Assembly: GCA_964649665.1 (NCBI GenBank)
Contig: CAZYPU010000003.1
Span: 3,363-67,362 of the forward strand
Reading direction: 5' to 3'
DNA from: CAZYPU01 sp964649665
GTDB taxonomy: Bacteria > Omnitrophota > Gorgyraeia > JABMRN01 > RBG-13-46-9
DNA: 64,000 nucleotides
Below the pieces are notes generated by a model. It searched no databases. It was not told the DNA's origin and saw only the letters and a list, made by a program, of their open reading frames with translations. Below, one piece after another: positions 16,910-25,408 of this stretch. Positions within the stretch are counted from its first letter, which is position 1; the number at the start of each line of letters is the position of its first letter. A program made the position numbers and the translations under genes.

Positions 16910-17971
16910 ATGAGTAAGTTAGTGACTGTTATAGATCTGGGGTCGCGCAGGATCGCAGCGGCCATGGCTGAAGCGGCAACCGACGGCCGCGTCAGGCTTT
17001 TAGCGCTGGAGAATATGAACTCAAACGGCATAAGCGGCGGCTGCATAACCGACATAGGCAAAACCGTCAAGGATATATCCAGCGTGATGCATAGAGTTCA
17101 TAGCCGCGCGGGGCGAAAGGCAAAGAATGTGCTGGTCACAACCGGCGGCGCGGACACAAAAATGGTTATTTCGCGGGGAATGGTACCGCTGGCCGGGGCG
17201 CCGCGGCAGATTACGGCAAAAGACGTGAAGAGATGCCTGGAGATAGCGGCAATGATAAACCTTCCGCTGGACAGGGTTTGCGTAGAGAAAATCGTAAGGA
17301 GATTTTATATAGACGGCGCTTCGGCGGGCGTTAAAGATCCCGTGGGGCTTTATGGAATAAAGCTTGAGGTCGAAACTTTTGCGGCGACGGCGAATCATTC
17401 TAAAATTCAGAATATCACAAAGTGCGTAGACCATGCCGGGTTCCTGATGGATGGCATATACCTTTCGTGCACTGCATCCGCCGGGAGCGTTCTGGACGCG
17501 GAGGAAAAGACAAGAGGCGTGCTCCTGATTGCTATAGGAAGTTCCCTCACCGAGGCCCTTATTTTCAAGAACGATATTTTGCAAAGTTTTAAAATTATCG
17601 GGAAGGGAATGGCCGCGATTCTGGATAATGACATGCGTCCCGACAGCAAAAAGTCCGGCCGGCTATTAGACGAAGTTTCCTGCGTCCCGGGCCGAAGAAC
17701 GGACGATTTTTCTTCGGTCGTCGTGACGGGCGGCGGCGCCTTGCCCGACGGCGTAATAGAGGAGGCGGAAAGACGATTTAATGTCCCTGCCAGAATGGGT
17801 ATCGTGCGGAAAACGGGTTATAATCTAAACTCGCAGGACGCAATTATTCACACCTCGACCATCGGTCTTATAGACCGGAAAGCCCGCGAGTACAAAAACG
17901 CCAATGCCGATAAGAATACCGTTCGAAAAGCCCTCCGGAAAATAATAGACGTATACGAGAGTTACTTTTAA
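16910..17971 (+). CDS. ftsA: Cell division protein FtsA
   Basis: The protein has 353 residues and is an actin-fold protein that normally tethers FtsZ to the membrane. It has the ATP-binding VIDLGSRRIAAAMAE at residues 5-19, a 1C-like region with GGADTKMVISRG, a second phosphate region with LLIAIGSSLTEALI and VVVTGGGALPDGVIEEA near 264-280. The C-terminal VRKALRKIIDVYESYF resembles the amphipathic membrane-targeting helix of FtsA. It is shorter than the roughly 420 residues of the E. coli protein. The expected neighbour ftsZ is absent downstream. Confidence 0.9.
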   Translation: MSKLVTVIDLGSRRIAAAMAEAATDGRVRLLALENMNSNGISGGCITDIGKTVKDISSVMHRVHSRAGRKAKNVLVTTGGADTKMVISRGMVPLAGAPRQITAKDVKRCLEIAAMINLPLDRVCVEKIVRRFYIDGASAGVKDPVGLYGIKLEVETFAATANHSKIQNITKCVDHAGFLMDGIYLSCTASAGSVLDAEEKTRGVLLIAIGSSLTEALIFKNDILQSFKIIGKGMAAILDNDMRPDSKKSGRLLDEVSCVPGRRTDDFSSVVVTGGGALPDGVIEEAERRFNVPARMGIVRKTGYNLNSQDAIIHTSTIGLIDRKAREYKNANADKNTVRKALRKIIDVYESYF

Positions 17972-18102
17972 GCCCTCAGCGGGCGCCATTTCGGCTCGTC
18001 CTTTTTTTATACTTTGCAATTTGGAAAATGACGTGTTGTAACTTGTATATTTATGATAGATTACAGCAAAGTGAAACGTCCCCCTTTGGATATAAGTAAA
18101 AA

Positions 18103-18337
18103 AAGAAAACCGGGATTCTGGATGCATCTGAAAGATTTTAAAATCGTGTCGGCATCCGGCAGCAGGATGCCCTGGAGGCGAAAAATTTTGTGTGCGAGCG
18201 TTGCAATTGAGTGCTCAAATCTTGTGCACATCAATTGCAGCGAGCCACAAAATTCGCCGGAAGGGCGCCTGCTGCCGGATGCCGATCGGGTTAAAAATGA
18301 GTAAAAATCTTTCAGCGGGCAAAATCCCGGTTTTCTT
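18103..18337. other. 235-nt imperfect hairpin (structured RNA or MITE-like)
   Basis: Nested arms pair almost end to end. 18103-18117 with 18323-18337 is 15 bp, and 18128-18139 with 18304-18315 is 12 bp. 18149-18166 with 18268-18285 is 18 bp, and GCCCT 18169-18173 pairs with AGGGC 18262-18266. GGCGA..AATTTTGTG (18177-18192) pairs with CACAAAATTCGCC (18246-18258) around a 3-nt A bulge. TTGCAATTGA (18201-18210) pairs with TCAATTGCAG (18231-18240; nine of ten pairs are Watson-Crick), closing on GTGC/GCAC. An 83-codon ORF across it looks like chance. The noncoding stretch 17972-18479 otherwise holds a weak GC-rich hairpin and T-run after ftsA (17971-18009) and the yggS promoter. Confidence 0.85.
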
Positions 18338-18361
18338 CTTTAACACCCGCATCATTTTCAA

Positions 18362-18390
18362 TTGACAGCCTATGGCTTATATGCTACGCT
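18362..18390 (+). promoter_or_regulatory. Promoter upstream of yggS
   Basis: TTGACA at 18362-18367, a 17-nt spacer and TACGCT at 18385-18390. Transcription would start near 18396-18398, leaving a leader of about 80 nt before yggS. Confidence 0.7.
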
Positions 18391-18466
18391 ATCCCGAATG
18401 AAGATCGCTTCTTTAGGGGCTCTTCGGGATCCCGATGAGCATCCTAAAGACGTTTCTCCGTTCGGG
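18391..18466 (+). promoter_or_regulatory. yggS leader with competing stem pairs
   Basis: ATCCCGAA (18391-18398) can pair with TTCGGGAT (18423-18430) or, as CCCGAA, with TTCGGG (18461-18466). CTTTAGG (18411-18417) pairs with CCTAAAG (18443-18449) in the second fold only. The first arm lies at the predicted transcription start, so the fold is certain only for transcripts that start upstream. Confidence 0.45.
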
Positions 18467-18479
18467 AAATCGTTAAAAA

Positions 18480-19136
18480 ATGGTCAAAAAAAACCTCGCA
18501 AACGTTAGAAAGAGGATCGCCGAGGCCGCCGAGAAGTCGGGGCGCGACCCGGAAGCGGTAAGGCTCATAGTTGTCACGAAAGAAGCCGATGCCGAAGAGA
18601 TCAAAGAGGCGATCGCCTCGGGCGTGAGGGACATTGGGGAAAATCGCGTAAAAGACGCCCGCTTAAAGAAGGAACTGCTGGACAGTCATGTACTGGCCTG
18701 GCATATGATAGGACACCTTCAGACCAACAAAGCCGCAGACGCCGTTAAAATGTTTTCGATTATTCACTCCGTAGATAGCATTAAATCAGTCCATGCGATA
18801 GACAGCCAGGCCAAAAAGATCCGTAAGGTTCAGGATATTATGATTGAGGTCAATGTTTCGGGGGAGGGGAGTAAATTCGGCATTAAGCCCGAAGCGCTGG
18901 GAAATTTTCTTGAAGAAACCCGATCCCTGAAGCATGTGAAGGCGCTGGGCCTTATGACGATGGCGCCGTTTACGGATGACGCCGAAACAGCACGGCCTTA
19001 TTTCCGAAAATTAAAGAAATTGAGAGATGCCTGCGGCTTGAAGGAGCTCTCCATGGGGATGACACAGGACTTTGAGGTGGCTGTGGAAGAAGGCGCTACG
19101 ATGGTCCGGGTGGGCAGCGCGATATTTAAAAGTTAA
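18480..19136 (+). CDS. yggS: YggS/PROSC family PLP-binding protein
   Basis: The protein has 218 residues and a single alanine-racemase-like TIM barrel without a second domain, as in the YggS/PROSC family that maintains pyridoxal phosphate homeostasis. The PLP lysine lies in RLIVVTKEADAEEI. IGENRVKDA, WHMIGHLQTNKA, IHSVDS, GLMTMAP, SMGMTQDFEVAVEEGATMVRVGSAIF are typical family stretches. It is followed by proC and yggT, an order very common in bacteria. A promoter and structured leader lie upstream. Confidence 0.94.
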   Translation: MVKKNLANVRKRIAEAAEKSGRDPEAVRLIVVTKEADAEEIKEAIASGVRDIGENRVKDARLKKELLDSHVLAWHMIGHLQTNKAADAVKMFSIIHSVDSIKSVHAIDSQAKKIRKVQDIMIEVNVSGEGSKFGIKPEALGNFLEETRSLKHVKALGLMTMAPFTDDAETARPYFRKLKKLRDACGLKELSMGMTQDFEVAVEEGATMVRVGSAIFKS

Positions 19137-19143
19137 AAAAACT

Positions 19144-19223
19144 GTCATTGCGAGGCGCCGAAGGCGCCGAAGCAATCTAAAACGATGAGATTGCTTCGGG
19201 CGCTGGCGCGCCCTCGCAATGAC
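19144..19223. repeat. CATTGCGAG palindromic repeat, copy 2
   Basis: GTCATTGCGAGG and CCTCGCAATGAC form the outer arms, with GAAGCAATCT/AGATTGCTTC inside and a GC-rich apical part. It fills the yggS-proC gap. The variable apical sequence differs from copy 1 while the arms are conserved. Confidence 0.92.
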
Positions 19224-19242
19224 GGCTTAAAGTAGGTACATC

Positions 19243-20040
19243 ATGAAATTGGGCATAATCGGTTGCGGGAACATGGGAAGCGCTATTGCCAGCGGCACTC
19301 TCTCCATGAGGGTATTGTCGTTCGGCAATATTTACGTGAGCGATAAAGATTCATCCAGGACCAGAGCCCTCAACAAAAAATTCGGTATCCGCGTGGGCAC
19401 AAACGTTGAGGTTGTTAAAAAGTGCGGCATTATCATCATTGCGGTTAAGCCGCAGGATTTCAAGGCGTTGCTGCCGTCAATTTCAGATCACCTCGACAAT
19501 TCCAAGTACCTGGTTTCAATCATGGCCGGCGTTACCATAGCGCGGATCGAGGAGCTCATAAAGAAGAAAATTGCCGTAACACGGGCGATGCCGAATATAG
19601 CGGCCATGGCGGGAAAGGGCATAACCGTTTTAAGCCATAACAGGATGGTGAAAAGCGAAGCGGCGGTACGCATGATTTTTGCTTCCGTAGGCGAGGTAGT
19701 GGAAATCAACGAAAAAAAGATGGATGCGGTAACCGCGGTAAGCGGAAGCGGCCACGCTTATTTCTATTATCTGACGGAAGCGCTTAAGGAAGCGGCGGTA
19801 AAATTGGGCATAACAAAAGAGCTCGCGGCAAAGCTTGCAAGCGCAACGCTTATCGGCAGCGGCGCGCTTTTGGAAAGCATGGACGAGCCCCCTGAGGTTT
19901 TAATAAAGCGCATAACTTCCAAAAAGGGCACGACGGAAGCGGCGCTTAACGTTTTTAAAATGAAAAGGCTTGAAAGAATTGTGATCAAGGCGGTAGAGGC
20001 GGCCGCGAAAAGATCCCGGGAACTTTCGAGGGAGGCGTAA
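19243..20040 (+). CDS. proC: Pyrroline-5-carboxylate reductase
   Basis: The protein has 265 residues and performs the last step of proline synthesis, reducing pyrroline-5-carboxylate with NAD(P)H. It has an N-terminal Rossmann motif IGCGNMGSAI, IIAVKPQD, SIMAGVTI, TRAMPNIAA and the C-terminal dimerisation signature beginning AVSGSGHAYFYYL. proB and proA occur in the same window at 59489-61843, so the glutamate-to-proline route is complete here although split over two loci. Confidence 0.96.
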   Translation: MKLGIIGCGNMGSAIASGTLSMRVLSFGNIYVSDKDSSRTRALNKKFGIRVGTNVEVVKKCGIIIIAVKPQDFKALLPSISDHLDNSKYLVSIMAGVTIARIEELIKKKIAVTRAMPNIAAMAGKGITVLSHNRMVKSEAAVRMIFASVGEVVEINEKKMDAVTAVSGSGHAYFYYLTEALKEAAVKLGITKELAAKLASATLIGSGALLESMDEPPEVLIKRITSKKGTTEAALNVFKMKRLERIVIKAVEAAAKRSRELSREA

Positions 20041-20044
20041 AAAC

Positions 20045-20344
20045 ATGTTTGTTATAGGAAATTTCATATTTGCCGTAGCCGTTATTCTTCAATATCTGAT
20101 TACGATATTGACCTGGATCATAATCATAAGGGCGCTCATCAGCTGGGTTAATCCCGATCCGTATAACGTAATCGTGCAGATTCTGCACAGGATAACGGAG
20201 CCGATACTGGCGCCGTTAAGAAGGATTATCCCGATGCAGAACGCCGGCATAGACATATCTCCGATAATCGCGATACTTCTTTTGTGGTTTGTGAGATTAT
20301 TTATTGTTAACAGCTTATTAGGGCTTGCCCTTCGCCTGAGATAA
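20045..20344 (+). CDS. yggT: YggT family membrane protein
   Basis: The protein has 99 residues with two hydrophobic segments (about 5-28 and 72-96) flanking the conserved motif ALISWVNPDPYNVIVQ and ITEPILAPLRRIIP. The YggT family consists of small inner-membrane proteins of uncertain role, linked in some bacteria to osmotic stress, cell shape or division. It follows proC by 4 nt and is almost certainly co-transcribed with yggS and proC. Confidence 0.92.
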   Translation: MFVIGNFIFAVAVILQYLITILTWIIIIRALISWVNPDPYNVIVQILHRITEPILAPLRRIIPMQNAGIDISPIIAILLLWFVRLFIVNSLLGLALRLR

Positions 20345-20366
20345 TGGGCCGGTTAGAAAGGTTTAT

Positions 20367-21227
20367 ATGGCAAAAATAGGCGTGATCGGCGGAAGCGGGT
20401 TATACGATATTGAAGGCATGGAAGTAAAAGATAAAAAAAGGCTTAAGACGCCTTTCGGCGAACCTTCCGGCGAATTTATCGCGGGAAAACTGGAAGGAAA
20501 AGAAGTTGTGTTTTTACCCCGGCACGATAGGGGTCATCGCATAAACCCGACTCAAATAAATTACCGGGCGAACATTTACGGCATGAAAGAGCTGGGCGTA
20601 GAGCATATAATTTCCGTTGCCGCCTGCGGCTCTTTAAGGGAGGAACTAAAGCCCCTCGATTTTGTAATTCCCCTTCAGTTTGTGGACAGGACAAACCATG
20701 CCAGGCAGTATACGTTTTTTGACGATGGGATTGTCGCGCACATAAGCTTCGCGCACCCTGTTTGTGAAAGCCTTGCCAATGTAGCGCATAACGCTGCAAA
20801 AGATAGCGGCGTTACCACCCACCTCGGAGGGACATACATTAATATGGAGGGCCCGCAGTTTTCCACCCTGGCCGAGTCAAACCTGTATCGGAGTTGGGGG
20901 ATGGATGTAATAGGGATGACTAACATGACGGAAGCGCGCCTCGCGCGGGAGGCGGAAATGTGCTACGTATCCCTGGCAGCGGTTACTGATTATGACTGTT
21001 GGCATGAAACGGCGGACTCGGTTACGGTCGAGATGATTATCGATAACCTGAACAAGAACGTCGCGAACGCGAAGAAAGTATTGAAAAACATGGTCGGCCG
21101 GCTTGATGGGGAAAGGACGTGCGCTTGCAAGGACGCGCTCAAATACGCCATAATAACCGACCCAAAGGCGATCCCGGGCCACACAAAGAAGAAATTGGCC
21201 CTCATAATAGGAAAGTACATGAAATGA
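20367..21227 (+). CDS. mtnP: S-methyl-5'-thioadenosine phosphorylase
   Basis: The protein has 286 residues and cleaves methylthioadenosine with phosphate to adenine and methylthioribose-1-phosphate, recycling a by-product of polyamine synthesis. Family features are IGGSGLYDIEGM at the N-terminus, LPRHDRGHRINPTQINYRANI, SVAACGSLRE, the MEGPQFSTLAES substrate loop and GMTNMTEARLAREAEMCY. The MTEA and T-D-Y-D-C-W residues favour methylthioadenosine over purine nucleosides. The start follows a GAAAGG site. Its stop overlaps the next kinase gene as ATGA, suggesting linked use. Confidence 0.93.
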   Translation: MAKIGVIGGSGLYDIEGMEVKDKKRLKTPFGEPSGEFIAGKLEGKEVVFLPRHDRGHRINPTQINYRANIYGMKELGVEHIISVAACGSLREELKPLDFVIPLQFVDRTNHARQYTFFDDGIVAHISFAHPVCESLANVAHNAAKDSGVTTHLGGTYINMEGPQFSTLAESNLYRSWGMDVIGMTNMTEARLAREAEMCYVSLAAVTDYDCWHETADSVTVEMIIDNLNKNVANAKKVLKNMVGRLDGERTCACKDALKYAIITDPKAIPGHTKKKLALIIGKYMK

Positions 21228-22126
21228 GTATCCTGGTCGTAGGTTCGATGGCGCTCGATACCATAAAAACACCTTTTGGCAAATGCAGGGAGGTCCTGGG
21301 CGGTTCAGCCACGTATTTTTCCGTAAGCGCGAGATTTTTCGAATCCCATGTGAATCTGGTCGCCGTGGTCGGGAAAGATTTTCCGCAAAAGTACGTAAAC
21401 TTCTTAAAGAAAAAGAGAATCGATCTCGGCGGGCTGGAAGTGGGAAAAGGGAAAACGTTCAGGTGGGAGGGCGAATACGGCTGGGATTTCAGCAATCCCC
21501 GCACGATAGCGACACACCTTAATGTTCTGGCCGATTTTGACCCGGTCATACCGGAAGAATATAAGAGAAGCAAATATGTATTCCTGGCCAATATCGACCC
21601 GCATTTGCAGAACAAGGTTTTGGCCCAGATGAAAAACCCTGCCCTGGTTGCCTGCGACACCATGAATTACTGGATCGGGCACAGGCGTAAGGAGCTCGTA
21701 AGGCTGTTAAAAAAAATAGACCTTTTCTTTCTGAACGAATCCGAGGCAAAGGAGCTTACCGGCGAGTCGAGCCTCATAAAGGCGGCCAAAGGGGTATTTA
21801 AGATGGGGCCGGAGAAGATCATTATAAAAAAAGGCGAACACGGAGCGCTGCTTTTTTCGGGCGATTCCATTTTCAGCGCGCCGGCTTATCTGATGGAATC
21901 GATTTTTGATCCCACCGGAGCGGGGGATACGTTCGCGGGCGGCGTCATGGGATATCTGGCGAGAGAAAATCTGATTAACGGGACGACTCTAAGAAATGCA
22001 ATCGTGCGCGGGACCGTAATGGCGACATTCGCCGTGGAAGATTTTAGCCTCCGCCGCCTGGGCGCTATTAACAAATCCGATATCGCCCGGCGGCTTAAAA
22101 ATTTCAAAAAACTTACGCATTTTTAA
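21224..22126 (+). CDS. PfkB family carbohydrate or nucleoside kinase
   Basis: The protein has 300 residues with a ribokinase-like fold. The C-terminal PfkB signature DPTGAGDTFAGG carries the catalytic base aspartate and the anion hole. N-terminal GGSATYFSVSARF and the internal NESEAKELTG are also family-typical. I chose the ATG at 21224, which overlaps the mtnP stop, because longer versions run far into mtnP. The substrate cannot be read from sequence. The coupling to mtnP suggests a role in nucleoside or methylthioribose salvage. Confidence 0.88.
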   Translation: MSILVVGSMALDTIKTPFGKCREVLGGSATYFSVSARFFESHVNLVAVVGKDFPQKYVNFLKKKRIDLGGLEVGKGKTFRWEGEYGWDFSNPRTIATHLNVLADFDPVIPEEYKRSKYVFLANIDPHLQNKVLAQMKNPALVACDTMNYWIGHRRKELVRLLKKIDLFFLNESEAKELTGESSLIKAAKGVFKMGPEKIIIKKGEHGALLFSGDSIFSAPAYLMESIFDPTGAGDTFAGGVMGYLARENLINGTTLRNAIVRGTVMATFAVEDFSLRRLGAINKSDIARRLKNFKKLTHF

Positions 22127-22129
22127 CAA

Positions 22130-22154
22130 TGACCCTTCGACAGGCCGAGGGTCA
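22130..22154. repeat. Short inverted repeat before ileS
   Basis: TGACCCT (22130-22136) and AGGGTCA (22148-22154) around TCGACAGGCCG. The TCGACA..GAGGGTCA wording resembles the longer repeat before pilQ (49435-49526), so this may be a fragment of that family. Confidence 0.55.
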
Positions 22155-22181
22155 CGCTGCGCGGCCGGAGGAAATTGAAGC

Positions 22182-25007
22182 ATGGGTTACAAGGATACAC
22201 TAAACCTGCCAAAAACAGCTTTCAGCATGAAGGCCAACCTTGTGCAGAAAGAACCTGCTTTGATTGAGGCGTGGAAGAAAGAGGACGTTTACGGCTCTAT
22301 AAGGAAGAAAGCCGCGGGAGAAAAAAAGCGTATCCTGCACGACGGACCGCCTTATGCCAACGGCCATATCCACATGGGCCACGTGCTGAACAAGGTCCTG
22401 AAGGATATCGTTGTAAAATCTTATACCATGAAAGGATTTGATTCTCCCTTCATACCGGGGTGGGACTGTCACGGCCTCCCCGTAGAGCATCAGCTTTTTA
22501 AGGAACTCGGGATTTCGAAACACGATATAGACCAGATCGAATTCAGGAAAAAAGCACGGGAGTACGCGCTGAAGTTTGTCGGGATACAGAAAGAGGAGTT
22601 TAAACGGCTCGGCGTTTTCGGCGACTGGGAAAACGCGTATTTAACGCTGGATCCCAAATACGAGGCCTCGACTGTGCGGGCTTTCGGGCAGCTTGTAAAA
22701 GAGGGCTATATTTACAAGGATTTAAAACCGGTAAACTGGTGCACGTCGTGCGAGACCGCCCTCGCAGAAGCCGAAGTTGAATACGAGGAACACATATCCC
22801 CGTCGGTTTACGTTAAATTCCGAGTTAGTGCGGGGACAGGTCTTTCATCAGGCGGGCATAGTGTCGGGGCAAGACCTGTCCCCGCAAGAAGTACTTATTT
22901 TATCATCTGGACAACGACGCCGTGGACGCTTTTAGGAAATGTCGCGATAGCGGTTCATCCCGACATGGAATATGTAATTTTACGCCTTGGCGAAGAAGAA
23001 TGGATAATGCTTGATGGACTTGCAGGCAACGCGCTGCAGAAATTTAAAAAGCCCTACAAGGCAATAAAAAAGCTGAAGGGTAAAGAACTCGAAGGCATAA
23101 TATGCGCTCATCCCTTTATTGAGAGAGATTCAAAAGTCGTTCTCGCCGGCTATGTTTCCGCCGAAGAAGGGACCGGCTGCGTCCACACCGCGCCCGGACA
23201 TGGCCAGGAAGATCATGCAACCGGCAAGAAATACGGACTCCCGGTAATCATGCCCGTGAATTCAAAAGGTATTTTTGACGATACATGCGGAGAATTCGGC
23301 GGTTTAAACGTGCACAAGGCGAATTCTAAAATACTGGAACGCCTGAAAAAGGATAACGCACTCGTCCTGGCCGAAAATATCGCCCATTCCTATCCGCACT
23401 GCTGGCGCTGCAAAAAACCCATTATCTCCAGAGCGACAGAGCAGTACTTTCTTGGCATAGACCATAAAAATTTGCGAAAAAGAATGCTCGATTCAATCAA
23501 GGAAGAAGTTAAGTGGTACCCCGCCCCCGGTCAGGGGCGAATATCCGCAATGGTCGCAGAGAGGCCCGACTGGTGCCTTTCGCGGCAAAGATACTGGGGC
23601 GTGCCGATCGTGGCCTTTAGGTGCGGGAAGTGCGGCGAGGCCGTATTGGATCACAGGATAATAGGTCATGTCGCGGACATTGTTGAAAAAGAGGGTTGTG
23701 AGGCGTGGTTTATCAAAGACGAAAAGGATCTTCTTCCGAAAGGCGCACTTTGCAAAAAATGCGGGGCAAAAGACCTTCATAAGGAAAAAGATATCATCGA
23801 CGTGTGGTTTGAGTCGGGCGCGAGCTACGAGCAGGTCCTGAAGAAAATGAAGGAACTCGACTTTCCCTGCGAGCTCTACCTGGAAGGTTCCGACCAGCAC
23901 AGGGGGTGGTTTCAATCCTCGCTCATTATCTCCCGCGCCATAGAAGACAAAGCGCCGTACCGAAATGTCCTCACCCACGGTTTTGTTGTTGACGGGAAAG
24001 GAAAAAAAATGTCCAAGTCGCTCGGCAACGTTATTTCGCCGGAAGACGTTATGCGAAAATACGGCGCAGATATTTTAAGGCTCTGGGTCGCCTCAAGTAA
24101 TTACCACGATGACGTGAGGCTTTCCGAAGAGATCCTGCAAAGGCTCGCCGACGCGTACAGGAAGATAAGAAATACTTTCAGATATCTCCTGGGCAACGTT
24201 CACGATTTTAAACCCGAAACCGATTCACCCGAGCCGAAAAACATGCTGGAAATCGACCGCTGGATGCTTTCCCGCCTTGCCGGCGTTATTGAGGAAGCGG
24301 AGAAATACTATTCCGGTTATACGTTCTACAGGGTATTTCGCTCGGTATACAATTTCTGCGTGTATGAGATCTCAAGCCTTTATCTCGATATCTCCAAGGA
24401 TAGGCTCTATACGTTCGGACAAAATTCACCCGAGCGGCGCTCCTGCCAGGCCGTATTACACGAAATCCTGAGGGCGCTTCTAAAGATACTGGCGCCGATA
24501 ATTCCTTTTACCGCGGAGGAGGCCTACCGGGAGCTTTTCCCGGCCGGGGGGTCCGTGCATCTCCAGCGATGGCACTGGCGGGATAAAGATTTAAAGAAAT
24601 GGAAGGACAGGGCGCTGGACGAAAAATGGGCGCATCTCCTGGAAGTGCGGGAAGAGGTTCTGAAGGCGCTGGAATCCAAAAGAATCGCCGGCGTGATACG
24701 AAGCCCTCTCGAGGCAAAAATAGTTTTATACAGCAATAAACCCGATTTTAAAAAGTTCCTGAAAGCAAACATGCATAGCCTGCCCTCACTTTTCATAACT
24801 TCTCAGGCCGAGATTTCGGACCGGAAAGAAAAAGATTCGCGAAAAGCGGAAAACCTGCCTCTTTGGATATCCGTAAAAAAGGCAGAGGGTAAAAAGTGCG
24901 CAAGGTGCTGGAGCTTTGGCGAAACCGTCGGAAGTTGCGAAGAATTTCAGGATATCTGCTCAAGGTGTATAGGCGTGGTCAAATCAACAAAGGAGAATGG
25001 AAAATGA
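22182..25007 (+). CDS. ileS: Isoleucyl-tRNA synthetase
   Basis: The protein has 941 residues and is a class I synthetase. The HIGH-type motif is in NGHIHMGHVLNK near residue 60, the editing domain has IWTTTPWTL and the catalytic loop KMSKSLGNVI is near residue 610. C-terminal CARCW and CSRC pairs form the zinc site. Residues about 216-235 (22829-22886) are an in-frame palindromic insertion just before the editing-domain motif, in a loop of variable length in the family. The gene ends in an ATGA overlap with the DksA/TraR-type gene, and lspA follows, an ileS-lspA neighbourhood common in bacteria. Confidence 0.97.
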   Translation: MGYKDTLNLPKTAFSMKANLVQKEPALIEAWKKEDVYGSIRKKAAGEKKRILHDGPPYANGHIHMGHVLNKVLKDIVVKSYTMKGFDSPFIPGWDCHGLPVEHQLFKELGISKHDIDQIEFRKKAREYALKFVGIQKEEFKRLGVFGDWENAYLTLDPKYEASTVRAFGQLVKEGYIYKDLKPVNWCTSCETALAEAEVEYEEHISPSVYVKFRVSAGTGLSSGGHSVGARPVPARSTYFIIWTTTPWTLLGNVAIAVHPDMEYVILRLGEEEWIMLDGLAGNALQKFKKPYKAIKKLKGKELEGIICAHPFIERDSKVVLAGYVSAEEGTGCVHTAPGHGQEDHATGKKYGLPVIMPVNSKGIFDDTCGEFGGLNVHKANSKILERLKKDNALVLAENIAHSYPHCWRCKKPIISRATEQYFLGIDHKNLRKRMLDSIKEEVKWYPAPGQGRISAMVAERPDWCLSRQRYWGVPIVAFRCGKCGEAVLDHRIIGHVADIVEKEGCEAWFIKDEKDLLPKGALCKKCGAKDLHKEKDIIDVWFESGASYEQVLKKMKELDFPCELYLEGSDQHRGWFQSSLIISRAIEDKAPYRNVLTHGFVVDGKGKKMSKSLGNVISPEDVMRKYGADILRLWVASSNYHDDVRLSEEILQRLADAYRKIRNTFRYLLGNVHDFKPETDSPEPKNMLEIDRWMLSRLAGVIEEAEKYYSGYTFYRVFRSVYNFCVYEISSLYLDISKDRLYTFGQNSPERRSCQAVLHEILRALLKILAPIIPFTAEEAYRELFPAGGSVHLQRWHWRDKDLKKWKDRALDEKWAHLLEVREEVLKALESKRIAGVIRSPLEAKIVLYSNKPDFKKFLKANMHSLPSLFITSQAEISDRKEKDSRKAENLPLWISVKKAEGKKCARCWSFGETVGSCEEFQDICSRCIGVVKSTKENGK
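22829..22886. repeat. GGGGACAGGTC palindrome inside ileS
   Basis: Perfect 16-bp arms, TGCGGGGACAGGTCTT at 22829-22844 and its complement at 22871-22886, enclose 26 nt. All three codon frames pass through without a break in the ileS frame. Similar ACAGG-containing palindromes lie at 57037-57095 and 57829-57869. Confidence 0.92.
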
Positions 25008-25408
25008 AAAAGCGAAGCAAGATGGGCAAGAAAGAGCTGAAAAGCTTTAAGGATCTTTTAATAAAGAAGAAGATCAATCTCTTACGGGAGATGAACCATC
25101 TGACTAGCGGGACGCTTAAAAAATCGCAGCGCGAAACATCGGGTGATCTTTCGGGCTACTCCTACCACATGGCGGATATGGCGAGCGACGTTTACGAAAG
25201 GGATTTCCTCCTGCAGCTTGCCGAAGGGGAGCGCGAGTTTCTTTTTAAGATCGACGATGCCTTGAAAAGGATAGAGGAGGGGGAATACGGCTGGTGTCTC
25301 GGGTGCAAAAAGAAAATATCAAAAATCCGCCTTAAGGCCATATCGCATACCGCCTACTGCCGTCTTTGCCAGGAAAAAAAGGAGAAAGAGCAAAGCAGGG
25401 GCAAATGA
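25004..25408 (+). CDS. DksA/TraR family zinc-finger protein
   Basis: The protein has 134 residues. A charged coiled-coil N-terminal half is followed by the family zinc finger CxxC-x17-CxxC (CLGC ... CRLC) near residues 104-127, with the preceding GEYGWC signature. DksA-type proteins bind RNA polymerase through the secondary channel and modulate initiation. I chose ATG 25004, which has AGGAG 8 nt upstream and overlaps the ileS stop. The acidic tip residues of true DksA cannot be placed with certainty, so the exact subfamily is open. Confidence 0.9.
   Translation: MKKRSKMGKKELKSFKDLLIKKKINLLREMNHLTSGTLKKSQRETSGDLSGYSYHMADMASDVYERDFLLQLAEGEREFLFKIDDALKRIEEGEYGWCLGCKKKISKIRLKAISHTAYCRLCQEKKEKEQSRGK

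Noticed and set aside
18053..18304. 83-codon ORF across the long hairpin
   Set aside because: It covers both hairpin arms, has no ribosome site and no protein-like features; the structure explains the sequence better.
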